A DNA stretch of 64,000 bases from Kitasatospora sp. GP82 (GTDB taxonomy: Bacteria > Actinomycetota > Actinomycetes > Streptomycetales > Streptomycetaceae), in NCBI RefSeq assembly GCF_029892105.1, contig NZ_JARZAJ010000036.1, positions 1 to 64,000 of the forward strand. Direction: 5' to 3'. Positions 15,733 through 26,200 of the stretch are shown here, piece by piece. A program made the position numbers and the translations under genes. How positions within the stretch are numbered: the first letter of the stretch is position 1; each line of letters starts with the position of its first letter. The notes beneath the pieces were generated by a model. It had not been told where the DNA came from. It made no database searches and saw only the letters and a list, made by a program, of their open reading frames with translations.

Positions 15733-18700
15733 GGCCGCTCTCCTACGCCCAGCGCAGGCTCTGGTTCCTCGCCCGCCTCGACGGTCCGAGCGCCGTCTAC
15801 AACCTGCCCCTCACACTGCGCCTGACCGGCCCGCTCGACGTGGCGGCGCTGGAGGCCGCCATCGCCGACCTCGTGGACCGTCACGAGGTGCTGCGCTCGG
15901 TCTACGGCGAGGCCGACGGCGAGCCCTACCAGCGCGTACTGGACCCGGCGCAGGGGCGTCCGACGCTCCACCGGGCGGACTGCGCGCCGCAGCACCTGGC
16001 GGACGCGCTCGGTGCAGCCGTCCGCCGCCCGTTCGACCTAGCTGCCGAGACGCCGCTCCGGGCCACCCTGCTGCGACTGGAGGACCAGGAGCATGTCCTG
16101 GTCCTGCTGATGCACCACATCGCCACCGACGGCTACTCGATGGGCCCGCTCGGCCGCGATCTCGCCACCGCCTACGCAGCCCGGCTCAAGGGCACCTCGC
16201 CGGGCTGGGAGCCGTTACCGGTCCAGTACACCGACTACACGCTCTGGCAGCAGGAGCTGCTCGGCGAGGCGGACGATCCGCAGAGCCTCCAGCACGAGCA
16301 ACTCGCCTACTGGCGCCGGGCCTTGGCCGACCTTCCGGACGAGCTCGGGCTGCCCTTCGACCGCCCTCGGCCCGCGATCGCCGGGCACCACGGCGAGCAG
16401 GTGCCGATCCGGGCGGGCGCCGAACTGCAACGGCGGCTCACCGCCCTGGCGCAGGAGACCGGCAGCACGGCCTTCATGGTGGTGCAGGCAGCCCTCGCCG
16501 CGCTGCTCGGGCGCCTGGGCGCCGGGCCGGTCGTCCCGCTCGGCTCGGTCGTGGCGGGCCGCACCGACGATGCTCTGGAGGACCTGGTCGGCTTCTTCGT
16601 CAACACCCTGGTGCTGCGCACCGATCTGAGCGGCGACCCCACCTTCCGTGAGCTGCTGCACCGTGTGCGCGAGGCCGACCTGAGCGCCTACGAGCACCAG
16701 GACCTGCCTTTCGAACGACTGGTGGAGGCCCTCAACCCGGTCCGCTCCACGGCCCGGCACCCGCTCTTCCAGGTGATGGTGGCCTTCGAGAGCGACCACG
16801 GTGCGCCCCTCGACCTGCCGGGCCTGCGCGCCGAGCAGCTCAACACGGATGCCGGGACGGCCAAGTTCGACCTCTCCTTCCATCTGGTGGACCAGTACGC
16901 GCCCGACGGCACCCCGCAGGGCCTGCACGGCGTGATCGAATACGCCACCGAACTCTTCGACCGGGCGACGGCCGAGGCCCTGGCCGCCCGGCTGCTGCGG
17001 GTGCTGGAGGCGGTCACGGCCGACCCCGGCCTGCGGGTGGGCGAACTCGACATCCTTCAGGCGGCGGAGCGGCGCCGGCTGCTGGTCGAGTGGAACGGCT
17101 CGCCGGTGCAGGAGGAGGCCGCCACCGTGGTCGAGCTGTTCGAGCGACAGGCCGCGGCCGCGCCGCAGGACCCGGCCGTCTCCTGCGGCGAGCGCACTCT
17201 GACCTACCGCCAGTTGAACGAGCGGGCCAACGGGCTCGCCCGGGAGCTGATCGCCCGAGGCGCCGGACCCGGACAGCTGGTCGGTCTCGCCCTGTCGCGG
17301 ACCGAGAACCTGGTGGTGGCCGTCCTCGGGGTGCTCAAGTCCGGCGCCGCCTATCTGCCGATCGACCCCGCGCATCCCGCAGCGCGGATCGCCCGCACCG
17401 TCGCCGACGCCCGGCCGCTGCTGGTGCTCGCGGACCCGGCCACCGAGGCGGCCGTCGCGGCGGCGGACGTGCCGGTCCACGGTCTCGGCACCCTCCTGAC
17501 GGAGCAGCGGGTCGAGAACGTGACCGACGCCGAGCGCAGCGCACCGCTGCTGCCCGGCGACGCCGCCTACGTCATCCACACCTCCGGATCGACTGGCACC
17601 CCCAAGGGTGTGGTGGTCGAACACCGCAGCCTCGCGGCCTTCGCCCGCTGGGGGAGCGGGACCGAACTGCTGCGCCGCAGCCGCCGGGTGCTGCTCACCA
17701 CCTCGCTCAGCTTCGACGTGTCGGTCTTCGAGATCTTCCCGGCACTGGTCCGCGGCGCGGTGGTCGAGGTGGTCGAGAACCTGCTCCTCGCGGCAGGGGT
17801 CGGCCCCGACCGGCTGGACGGCGCGCTGCTCAGCGGCGCGCCCTCGGCGCTGGCCGGGCTGCTGGGACTCGGCCTGGACGGCGGCCGGCCGCAGACGGTG
17901 ATCGCCGCCGGAGAGGCCCTGCCACCCGCCCTGCTCGACAGGCTCCGCACCGAACTTCCCGGTGCGACCCTGGTCAACGCATACGGGCCGACCGAGACGA
18001 CGGTTTACAGCACGCTCTGGCACGACGACGGCAGCGTGCTCGGCGCCTCCTTGCCGATCGGCCGTCCGCTGCCCGGCGTCCGGGTCTACGTCCTGGACGA
18101 GCGGCTCGGCCCGGTGCCGACCGGTGTGGTCGGCGAGCTGTACATCGCGGGAGCCGGACTCGCCCGGGGCTACCTGGGCCGCCCGGGGCTCACCTCCGAG
18201 CGCTTCGTGGCCTGCCCCTACGGCGAGCCGGGCGAGCGGATGTACCGCACCGGCGACCTGGTGCGGTGGCGGACGGACGGCCGGCTGGAGTTCGCCGGCC
18301 GGGCGGACGGCCAGGTGAAGATCCGGGGCTTCAGGATCGAGCTCGGCGAGGTCGAGGCCCACCTCGCAGGGCTGCCGGGCGTGGCCAGGGCCGCTGCGCT
18401 CGCACGCGGTGAACAGCTGGTCGGGTACGTCGTGCCGGCCAAGGGCGCAGAGCTGGACCCGGGACGGCTGCGCGGTGAACTGGCCACGCTGCTGCCGGGG
18501 CACCTGGTGCCCTCCGTCGTGGTGCTGCTCGACGAACTGCCGCTGACCACCAGCGGAAAGCTCGACCGGGCGGCGCTGCCCGAGCCGCAGACCGCGCCGA
18601 CGAGCAGCCGAGGCCCGGAGACCCCGCTGGAGGAACTCGTCGGCCGGATGTTCGCCGAGGTGCTCGGTCTGGACCGGGTCGGCATGGACGACGGCTTCTT

Positions 18701-19643
18701 CGAACTGGGCGGGCACTCGCTGCTGGCGGCCCGGCTGGCCGCCCGGATCCGCGACGTCCTCGGCGTACCCGTGGGCATCCGCGACCTGTTCCAGGCTCCC
18801 ACCGCCGCAGCGCTGACCCGCCGCCTCGACCATGGCAGCCGGGAGAGCGCCTTCGCCGCCCTCCTGCCCCTGCGTGCGGGCGACTCCCCGGGCACGGGCG
18901 ACGCGCAGGCACCGCTGTTCTGCGTCCATCCGGCCCTGGGCCTCGGCTGGAGCTACACCGCCCTGCTCCGCCACCTCGACCCGGCCCTGCCGCTGTACGC
19001 GCTCCAGTCGCCGGGACTCGAACAGCCGGGACCGCCGCCGCAGTCGGTCGGCGACCTCGCCGCCGACTACCTGGACCGGCTGCGCAAGGTGCAGCCCAAC
19101 GGCCCCTACCGGCTGCTGGGCTGGTCCTTCGGCGGGCTGGTCGCCTTCGAACTGGCGCTGCGACTCCAGGCCGAGGGCGAACAGGTGGAGCTGCTGGCCC
19201 TCCTCGACACCGATCTTCGGACACCGGCCCGGGAGGACCTGCCGATCACTGCGGCCGCCGAGGCCGAGCGGGAGGCCCTGGAGATCCTGCTGAAGGACCT
19301 CGGCCTCGCTGTCGAAGCCCCGGTGGACCGCGCGGCCGCCCGTGAGCTGCTGCGCCGGGCGGGCAGCGGTCTTGCCGAGCTGACGGAGCCGCAGCTGGAC
19401 GCGGTGGTCGCCGCCTACACCGACCACGCCCGGATCGCCCGGACGTACCGCCCCGGCCGCTTCCGCGGCGAACTGCTCGCATTCACCGCCACGGCTGAAC
19501 CGGACCCGGTCCCCGTCGACCACTGGCACCGCCACGCCGACGCGGTCCGCACCCACCGACTCGACTGCGGTCACCACGATGTGCTCTCCCCCCGGACGGC
19601 CGCCGAGGTCGGCCGGGTCCTCACCGAGGCACTTGCCCCGTGA
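15729..19643 (+). CDS. NRPS terminal module, C-A-T-TE
   Basis: A 1,304-residue termination module. The C domain starts at the first residue (HHIATDG at 129). The A domain spans about 455-960 (HTSGSTGTPKG; NAYGPTETT). The carrier Ser is at 997 (LGGHSL). A C-terminal thioesterase (about 1060-1304) has nucleophile Ser1133 in GWSFGG and a His in the CGHHDV segment near the end. The pocket residues read D-V-F-S-I-A-A-V-Y-K, which I cannot assign with confidence; some imino-acid pockets look similar. The thioesterase marks this as the last module, releasing the product by hydrolysis or cyclisation. The start codon overlaps the previous stop (ATGA). Codon 163 is TTA. Confidence 0.92.
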   Translation: MRPLSYAQRRLWFLARLDGPSAVYNLPLTLRLTGPLDVAALEAAIADLVDRHEVLRSVYGEADGEPYQRVLDPAQGRPTLHRADCAPQHLADALGAAVRRPFDLAAETPLRATLLRLEDQEHVLVLLMHHIATDGYSMGPLGRDLATAYAARLKGTSPGWEPLPVQYTDYTLWQQELLGEADDPQSLQHEQLAYWRRALADLPDELGLPFDRPRPAIAGHHGEQVPIRAGAELQRRLTALAQETGSTAFMVVQAALAALLGRLGAGPVVPLGSVVAGRTDDALEDLVGFFVNTLVLRTDLSGDPTFRELLHRVREADLSAYEHQDLPFERLVEALNPVRSTARHPLFQVMVAFESDHGAPLDLPGLRAEQLNTDAGTAKFDLSFHLVDQYAPDGTPQGLHGVIEYATELFDRATAEALAARLLRVLEAVTADPGLRVGELDILQAAERRRLLVEWNGSPVQEEAATVVELFERQAAAAPQDPAVSCGERTLTYRQLNERANGLARELIARGAGPGQLVGLALSRTENLVVAVLGVLKSGAAYLPIDPAHPAARIARTVADARPLLVLADPATEAAVAAADVPVHGLGTLLTEQRVENVTDAERSAPLLPGDAAYVIHTSGSTGTPKGVVVEHRSLAAFARWGSGTELLRRSRRVLLTTSLSFDVSVFEIFPALVRGAVVEVVENLLLAAGVGPDRLDGALLSGAPSALAGLLGLGLDGGRPQTVIAAGEALPPALLDRLRTELPGATLVNAYGPTETTVYSTLWHDDGSVLGASLPIGRPLPGVRVYVLDERLGPVPTGVVGELYIAGAGLARGYLGRPGLTSERFVACPYGEPGERMYRTGDLVRWRTDGRLEFAGRADGQVKIRGFRIELGEVEAHLAGLPGVARAAALARGEQLVGYVVPAKGAELDPGRLRGELATLLPGHLVPSVVVLLDELPLTTSGKLDRAALPEPQTAPTSSRGPETPLEELVGRMFAEVLGLDRVGMDDGFFELGGHSLLAARLAARIRDVLGVPVGIRDLFQAPTAAALTRRLDHGSRESAFAALLPLRAGDSPGTGDAQAPLFCVHPALGLGWSYTALLRHLDPALPLYALQSPGLEQPGPPPQSVGDLAADYLDRLRKVQPNGPYRLLGWSFGGLVAFELALRLQAEGEQVELLALLDTDLRTPAREDLPITAAAEAEREALEILLKDLGLAVEAPVDRAAARELLRRAGSGLAELTEPQLDAVVAAYTDHARIARTYRPGRFRGELLAFTATAEPDPVPVDHWHRHADAVRTHRLDCGHHDVLSPRTAAEVGRVLTEALAP

Positions 19644-19690
19644 CGTCGGCAATGCCCTCAACCCAGCACCGAACTCCCAAGGAGCGACCG

Positions 19691-19912
19691 ATGAGCAACC
19701 CCTTCGAGAACGACGAGGCGCAGTACCGGGTCCTGGTCAACGACGAGGGCCAGCACTCCCTGTGGCCGGCTTTCCTGGACGTCCCCGCCGGCTGGACGGC
19801 CGTCTTCGGCGAGAGCGACCGCGCCGCCTGCCTCGCCTATGTCGAGGAGCACTGGACCGACCTGCGCCCGCGCAGCCTGGCCGCCCGGCACGAGGCCGAC
19901 GCCCGCAGCTGA
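19691..19912 (+). CDS. MbtH-like protein
   Basis: A 73-residue MbtH-family chaperone of adenylation domains. It begins MSNPFENDEAQYRVLVNDEG and has the conserved LWPAF and VPAGW segments and a C-terminal WTDLRPRSL that match the family signature of invariant Trp and Pro residues. It binds A domains and stabilises or activates them. ATG 19691 has AAGGAG eight nt upstream; a longer frame from 19640 is not preferred. It lies between two NRPS genes and is probably needed by one or more of the five A domains. Confidence 0.95.
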   Translation: MSNPFENDEAQYRVLVNDEGQHSLWPAFLDVPAGWTAVFGESDRAACLAYVEEHWTDLRPRSLAARHEADARS

Positions 19913-19990
19913 CCCAGGCCCTGTCCGGCCCACGGCCCGGCGGCAGCGAACGCGAGAGAACCGAACGTGAATCTGAGAGGCGACGCCCAA

Positions 19991-22900
19991 ATGACTGTCA
20001 GTGAGGACTGCTTTCCGGTCTCCGCCGCCCAGGACCGGCTGCTGGTACTCGATCGGATGAACCCCGGAAGCCCGCAGTACAACCTGTTCGCGGCCTTCCT
20101 CGTTCGGGGCGCCTTCGACCCGAAGGTGTTCGAGGAGTCCCTGTCGCTGGCCGTGGACCGCCACGAGGCGCTGCGAACGGTCTTCCGGGTGGTCGGCGGC
20201 GTCCACCGGCAGGTCGTCCGCAGCGAGGGCCGCGCCGACCTGGAGACGGTGCGCCACATCCACCCCGACGAGGTGACCGAGCTGCTGCGGGACCGGGCAC
20301 AGCGCTCCTTCGACCTGGCCGAAGGTCCGCTGCTGCGCTGCGTACTCGCGGAGGTCACCGACGGCAGCTGGGCCGTGCTGCTCACCATGCACCACCTGAT
20401 CGCCGACGGCTGGTCGCTGGAGGTCCTGCTCAGGGAACTCTCCCTCTCCTACCGCGAGTTGGCCGAGGGCCGGATCCCGTCGTTTGCCGAACTGCCGATC
20501 CAGTACGCCGACTTCGCCGCCTGGCAGCGCGAACGGATCGAGTCGGGCGAGTACCGCGACCAGATCGGGTACTGGCGGGACTCGCTGCACGGAGCGCCCG
20601 AATTCCTCGAACTGCCGGTGGACTTCCCCCGACCGCAGGTGCTCACCCCGCACGGCGGAAACGAACGGTTCGTACTGCCCGCCGAGCTGGTCGAGCGACT
20701 GGAGCAGGCCGGACGGCAGTCCGGTGCCACCCTCTTCATGACCCTGCTCGCCGCCTACAGCGTCTTTCTGGCCCGGCTCTCCGGGCAGCCGGACGTGGTG
20801 GTGGGCGTTCCCACCGCCGGCCGCGAGCGGCCCGAACTGCACGATGTGGTCGGTCTGTTCGTCAACACCGTCGCGCTGCGCACCGATCTCTCGGACGACC
20901 CCTCCTTCCCCGAACTGCTGGAGCGGGTGCGCGTTCGGACGGCGGAGGGGCAGCCCCACCACGACGCGCCGTTCGACAGCGTGGTCTCGGCCATCGCCCC
21001 GGTCCGGGAGCTCAGCCACGACCCGGTGTTCCAGGTGATGTTCTCCTTCGACGACGAGACCGACATCGCCCTCGACCTTCCCGGCACCTCCGTCCGGCGG
21101 GTCGAATTCCTGTTGGACATCGCCAAGTTCGACTCCATGCTGTACATGGAGCGCAGCGGCGGCGAGCTCCGCGCCCGCTTCGAGTACCGCTCGGACCTGT
21201 TCGCCCCCGAGACCGTGAAGCAGTGGGTCGAGAGCTTCGTGGCGCTGTTGGAGGGGTTGTTGGTGGGTGGTGGCCGTCCGGTGGGTGCGGTGCCGCTGGT
21301 GGTGGGGGAGCGGCGGGTGGAGGTGCTGTCGGGGTGGAACGCCACTGAGGTCGCGGTCGTGCCTGGTGTGGTGCATGGGCTGGTGGGGCGGGATCCGTCG
21401 CGTGCGGCGGTGGGTTGTGGTGATGTGGTGTTGTCGTACGGGGAGTTGGGGGAGCGTTCGGATCGGCTGGCCTGGTGTCTGCGGGGGCTGGGGGTGGGTC
21501 CTGGTGTGGTGGTGGGGATCTGTCTGGGGCGGTCGGTGGAGATGGCTGTGGCGGTGCTGGGTGTGTTGAAGGCGGGTGGTGCGTATGTGCCTCTCGATGC
21601 GGCGTATCCGGTGGCGCGGTTGGGGTTCATGGTGGCGGACTCGGGTGCTCGGGTGGTGGTGACCGAGGAGGCGTTGGCGGGCAGGGTCGCCGGTCTGGGC
21701 GCTGAGTTGGTGGTGGTGGACGGTGTGGATGCGGTGCGGGTGGCGCAGGCGCCGGAGGTTGCGCTGCCGGTGGTGGGTGGGTCGGATCTGGCGTATGTGA
21801 TCTACACCTCGGGGTCGACGGGTCGTCCCAAGGGGGTGGCGGTCGAACACGGTTCACTGCTGAACCTCGCCGTCGCCCAGGGGCCGGAGTTCGGTATCAC
21901 GGCCGAGTCCCGGGTCCTGCAGTTCGCCTCCTTCAGCTTCGACGTCTCCGTCTCCGACATGTTCTTCACCTGGGTCGCCGGCGGCTATCTCCAGATCGCC
22001 GCCGAGGACGAGCGCCTGGGCCGCCCGCTGTTCGACCGGCTGCGGGACTCCCGGATCACCTCCGTGACCTTCCCCCCGTCCGCCGTCGCCTCGCTGCCCT
22101 GGTCTCCCGGTGCACTGCCCGACCTGGAGATCCTCAACGTCGGCGGGGAGGCGTTCGCAGCCGACCTGATCGAGCCCTGGGCCCAGGACCGCCTGGTGGT
22201 GGATGCCTACGGGCCGACCGAGAGCACGGTCTGGACCACCCTCGCGGCCTTCCACCCCGGACGGACGCCGCTGATCGGCGGCCCGCTGGCGAACCTTCAG
22301 GTGTACGTCCTGGACGGGCTCCTCGAACCGGTGCCGCTCGGTGTGGCCGGGGAGCTGTATGTCGGTGGTGTCGGTGTGGCCCGGGGCTATGTGGGCCGCC
22401 CGGCCCTGACGGCCGAGCGCTTTGTCGCCGACCCGTTCGGGCCGCCCGGCTCGCGGCTCTACCGCACCGGGGACCTGGCCCGCTGGCGCGACGGCGGTCG
22501 ACTGGAGTTCCTCGGCCGGGTCGACGACCAGGTCAAGGTGCGCGGCTTCCGGATCGAACTCGGCGAGGTCGAGGAGGCACTGCGCGCCCACGCGGGCGTG
22601 GACCGCGCGGTGGTGGTGGCCCGCCGCGAGGAGGGGGCGACGGAGGCCCGGCTGGTCGCCTACCTCGGCGCCAGCGGCGACGGCGTCCCGCCGGGCGAGG
22701 AACTGCGCGCCTGGCTGAGTGCCCGGCTGCCGACCTATATGGTGCCGGAGGTGTTCGTCGCCCTGGAGGTCTTCCCGACCACCCGGGCGGGCAAGGTGGA
22801 CAAGGCCGCGCTGCCCGCACCGCAGGCCGTACGGCCCGAGCTGGCGCAGACGTACGTCGCGCCGCGCTGCGACACCGAGCGCAGGCTGTCGAAGATCTGG

Positions 22901-23212
22901 GCCGGGGTGCTCCAGGTGGACCGGGTCGGCGTCCACGACAACTTCTTCGACCTGGGCGGGACTTCGATCCGCCTGCTGGCGGTGCAGGCGCAGCTGAAGG
23001 AGCACGGGCTGGATGCCGGTATCCGACTGCCCGAGCTGTTCCGCTTCCCGACCGTCGGCGCGCTCGCCGCCCACCTGGACAGCAGCACCGCCGCGGACGC
23101 TCCGGCCGCGGGCAGTACCGAATCCTCCAACCGGGGCGCGGAGCGCCGCCGACGCGTAGCCGCTCTGGGAGCCAGGCGCGGGGCAGACACTGACGGAAAG
23201 GCCGGACGTTGA
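19991..23212 (+). CDS. NRPS module, C-A-T
   Basis: A 1,073-residue one-module synthetase. The C domain (about 10-430) has HHLIADGW at 134 and looks like an L-amino-acid-accepting type. The A domain follows (A3 TSGSTGRPKG near 605, A5 DAYGPTEST), then a carrier domain with Ser992 (LGGTSI). Pocket residues read D-V-S-T-N-G-A-V-W-K, with no confident substrate. The first half of the A domain is the second copy of a 645-bp repeat. The ATG at 19991 is preferred; an in-frame GTG at 19967 is possible. The next gene, a PKS, starts inside its stop codon, so this module most likely hands its peptide to the ketosynthase. Confidence 0.9.
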   Translation: MTVSEDCFPVSAAQDRLLVLDRMNPGSPQYNLFAAFLVRGAFDPKVFEESLSLAVDRHEALRTVFRVVGGVHRQVVRSEGRADLETVRHIHPDEVTELLRDRAQRSFDLAEGPLLRCVLAEVTDGSWAVLLTMHHLIADGWSLEVLLRELSLSYRELAEGRIPSFAELPIQYADFAAWQRERIESGEYRDQIGYWRDSLHGAPEFLELPVDFPRPQVLTPHGGNERFVLPAELVERLEQAGRQSGATLFMTLLAAYSVFLARLSGQPDVVVGVPTAGRERPELHDVVGLFVNTVALRTDLSDDPSFPELLERVRVRTAEGQPHHDAPFDSVVSAIAPVRELSHDPVFQVMFSFDDETDIALDLPGTSVRRVEFLLDIAKFDSMLYMERSGGELRARFEYRSDLFAPETVKQWVESFVALLEGLLVGGGRPVGAVPLVVGERRVEVLSGWNATEVAVVPGVVHGLVGRDPSRAAVGCGDVVLSYGELGERSDRLAWCLRGLGVGPGVVVGICLGRSVEMAVAVLGVLKAGGAYVPLDAAYPVARLGFMVADSGARVVVTEEALAGRVAGLGAELVVVDGVDAVRVAQAPEVALPVVGGSDLAYVIYTSGSTGRPKGVAVEHGSLLNLAVAQGPEFGITAESRVLQFASFSFDVSVSDMFFTWVAGGYLQIAAEDERLGRPLFDRLRDSRITSVTFPPSAVASLPWSPGALPDLEILNVGGEAFAADLIEPWAQDRLVVDAYGPTESTVWTTLAAFHPGRTPLIGGPLANLQVYVLDGLLEPVPLGVAGELYVGGVGVARGYVGRPALTAERFVADPFGPPGSRLYRTGDLARWRDGGRLEFLGRVDDQVKVRGFRIELGEVEEALRAHAGVDRAVVVARREEGATEARLVAYLGASGDGVPPGEELRAWLSARLPTYMVPEVFVALEVFPTTRAGKVDKAALPAPQAVRPELAQTYVAPRCDTERRLSKIWAGVLQVDRVGVHDNFFDLGGTSIRLLAVQAQLKEHGLDAGIRLPELFRFPTVGALAAHLDSSTAADAPAAGSTESSNRGAERRRRVAALGARRGADTDGKAGR
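21236..21880 (+). repeat. 645-bp repeat, copy 2 (in NRPS C-A-T)
   Basis: Partner of the block at 13798-14442, identical except for two bases I can see (near 21701 and 21813). The homology starts in the last helix of the C domain and ends abruptly after the residues LLNLAVAQ, where the two synthetases diverge into different substrate pockets. Similarity resumes near 22395-22480, matching 14990-15075 in the other gene. Confidence 0.95.
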
Positions 23213-26200
23213 ACGACAACCCCCTCTCGGACGCGATAGCGGTCGTCGGGATGAGCGGGCGCTTCCCGGGCGCCGCCACCCTCGACGCCTACTGGGACAA
23301 CCTGCGGGACGGTATCTGCTCGATCACCGACTTCACCCTCGAAGAGGCGCTCGCCGACGGTGCCGACCCCGCCGAGGTGTCCAGGCCCGACTATGTCCCC
23401 GCCAAGGGCCTGTTGGCCGACGCGGACCGCTTCGAGGCGGAGCTCTTCGGCTTCAACCCCAGGGAGGCCGCCGTCCTCGACCCGCAGCACCGCCTGCTGC
23501 TGGAGACCGCCTGGAAGGCCCTGGAGGATGCCGGGTACGACCCGCGCGCCGTACCCGAAACGACCGGCGTCTACGTCGGTGGCGGACTCACCGAGCACGC
23601 CGTCGCCGCCCAGGGCGACTTCCGGCTCGCCGAGGAACGCGGCGTCATGCAGGTGAAGCTGCTGACCGACAAGGACTATCTGGCCTCCTGGATCTCCTAC
23701 CGGCTCGGCCTGCGCGGCCCCAGCATGGTGGTGCAGACCGCCTGTTCGACCTCGCTGACCGCTGTCCACCTGGCGGTACAGAGCCTGCTGCTCGGCGAGT
23801 GCTCGCTCGCGCTGGCAGGCGGTGTCGCGGTGGACAACCTCGCCAGGCGCGGCTACCTCTACTACGAGGGCGGTGTCGCCTCCCCGGACGGCCGCTGCCG
23901 CCCCTTCGACGAGCAGTCCGCCGGAACGCTGGGCGGCAACGGCGTGGGCCTGGTGGTGCTGCGGCGCTACGAGGACGCACTGCGCGACGGCGACCGCGTG
24001 TACGCGGTGATCCGCGGCTCCGCGGTGACCAACGACGGGGCCGCCAAGGTCGGCTTCACCGCCCCGAGTCCGGAAGGACAGCAGGCTGTCCTGGCCGAGG
24101 CGATGGCGGCGGCCGGTGTCTCCCCGCGCGACCTCCAGTACATCGAGATGCACGGCAGCGGCACCGCCCTGGGCGACCGGATCGAGGTCGGCGCCGCCAC
24201 CGCCGCGTTCGGCGCCGAGCCCGGCGAGACGGCCTGGTGCGGCATCGGCTCGGTCAAGTCCAACATCGGGCACCTGGACGCCGCCGCCGGAATCGCCGGA
24301 CTGCTCAAGGTCGTCCTGATGCTGCGACGCCGCAGCCTCGTCCCGACCGCCAACTTCCAACGGCCCAACCCCGAACTGGAGTTGGAGAAGACGCCGTTCT
24401 ACGTGGTGGACCGCACCGCCGAGTGGCCCAGGCCCGAGGGTGCGCGCCGCCGGGCCGGAGTGACCTCGGTCGGCCTGGGCGGTACCAACGTCCACGTCGT
24501 CCTGGAGGAGGCCCCTGACCAGCCCGCACCCGACACCCAGGCCCAGACCACCCAGCTGCTGCCGCTCTCCGCCCGTACCGAGCGCAGCCTGCTCGGCGCC
24601 GCCGAGGCGCTCAGCCGTCACCTCGCCGAGCCCGCCACGGTGCCGCTGGCCGACGTCGCCCACACCCTCCAGAGCGGCCGCTCGGCGCTCGGCGTGCGCG
24701 GCTGTGTGGTGGCCAGGACGGCGGTGGAGGCCGCCGAGGAGCTGCGGCTGCTGGCCGGGTCGGGCCGGACCCGCACGGTCTGCTCGCCCGGCGCACCGGT
24801 CTTCCTGCTGTCCGGTCAGGGCGGTCACTACCCCGGCATGGGCGCGGACCTGTACCGCGCGTACCCGGCCTTCCGGGACGCCTTCGACGCCTGCGCCCAA
24901 CGGCTGACGGAGCGCCACGGCATCGACCCGCGCTCCTGGCTGCCCGGCGCCGCACCGACCGGCGACGACGCCGGCTCCACCGCCTACTGGCAGCCGGCAC
25001 TGTTCAGCCTGGAGTACGCCGCCGCCCGCCTGTGGGCCGGTTGGGGCGTCACCCCGGCGGCGGTGGTCGGCCACAGCCTGGGCGAGTACCCGGCCGCGGT
25101 GCTCGCCGGGGTCTTCACCCTGGACGAGGCGCTGGATCTGGTGGTGACCCGCGCCCGGTTGATGGCCGGCACCGCGCCGGGCCGGATGGTGGCCGTCGCG
25201 CTTGCGGAGGCCGAACTGCTGCCGCTGCTGGAGGGACACGGAAACGTCGCGCTGGCCGCCGTCAACGGCCCCGCGGCCTGCGTCCTGTCAGGACCGGTGG
25301 AGGACGTGGACCGGATCACCGCGGAACTGGCGGCCAGGCGCATCGGCGCCCGTCCTCTCGCCACCGGCCACGCCTTCCACTCCCCGGCGATGGACGAGAT
25401 CCTCGACGCCTTCGAGGCCGAGGTCGCCGGGATCGGACCGCGCCGCCCCGCAGGACCGTTCGTCTCCACCGTCACCGGTGGCACGGCCGACCCCGCGCGG
25501 GTGGCCACGGCGGCCTACTGGCGGGACCAACTGCGGCTGCCGGTACGGTTCGCCGATGCCGTGGCAGCGGCGGGAGAGCTCACCGACGGACCGTTGCTGG
25601 AGCTCGGCCCCGGCAATGCGCTGACCGGTCAGGCCCGACGCGTGCTGCCGGGCCGGCCCGCGCACGCCACGCTGGCCGAGGACACCGAACAGGCCCGCAC
25701 CCTGCGCGCCCTGGGCGAGCTGTGGACGTCCGGGCAGCAGGTGAACTGGCCGGCGGTGACCGGCCCCGACGTCCGGCGCGCCCACCTGCCCGGGTACGTC
25801 TTCGACGGGGCCCCGCGCGGGGCCCTCACCCGTACCGTCGCCCAGCCCGCCGCTCCGGTTGCGCCATCGGTGCCGACACAGACGCTGGCCGGCTCCGAAC
25901 CGGCTGTGCAGTCACCTGCCGCGCAGTCACCGATCGTGCCGACGCCTCAGGACTCCGTTCGCGACCGGATCGCCGAGCTGCTCATGGAGTCCCTCGGCAT
26001 CGAGTCGGACGCCGGGCTGGACCGCTCCTTCTTCGACGCCGGAGGGGACTCCCTCGCCGCCGTCCACCTCGCGGGCAAACTCCGTGACTCCCTGGAGATC
26101 GAGATCCCGATCGCCCTGCTGCTGGAGCAGATCACGCTCCGCGAGCTGATCGACAGGATCGCCGAGACCAGGGAGAGTCGGGACAGCGACGGGTTGATCG

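Noticed and set aside
15729..19643. Piperazate specificity for the terminal A domain
   Set aside because: The pocket has some resemblance, but no genes for piperazate formation (ornithine N-hydroxylase, KtzT-like) are in the window, so I did not assert it.
16215..19661. Open frame of 1,148 codons on the minus strand across the C-A-T-TE gene
   Set aside because: Antisense shadow of a well-supported NRPS; no recognisable motif.
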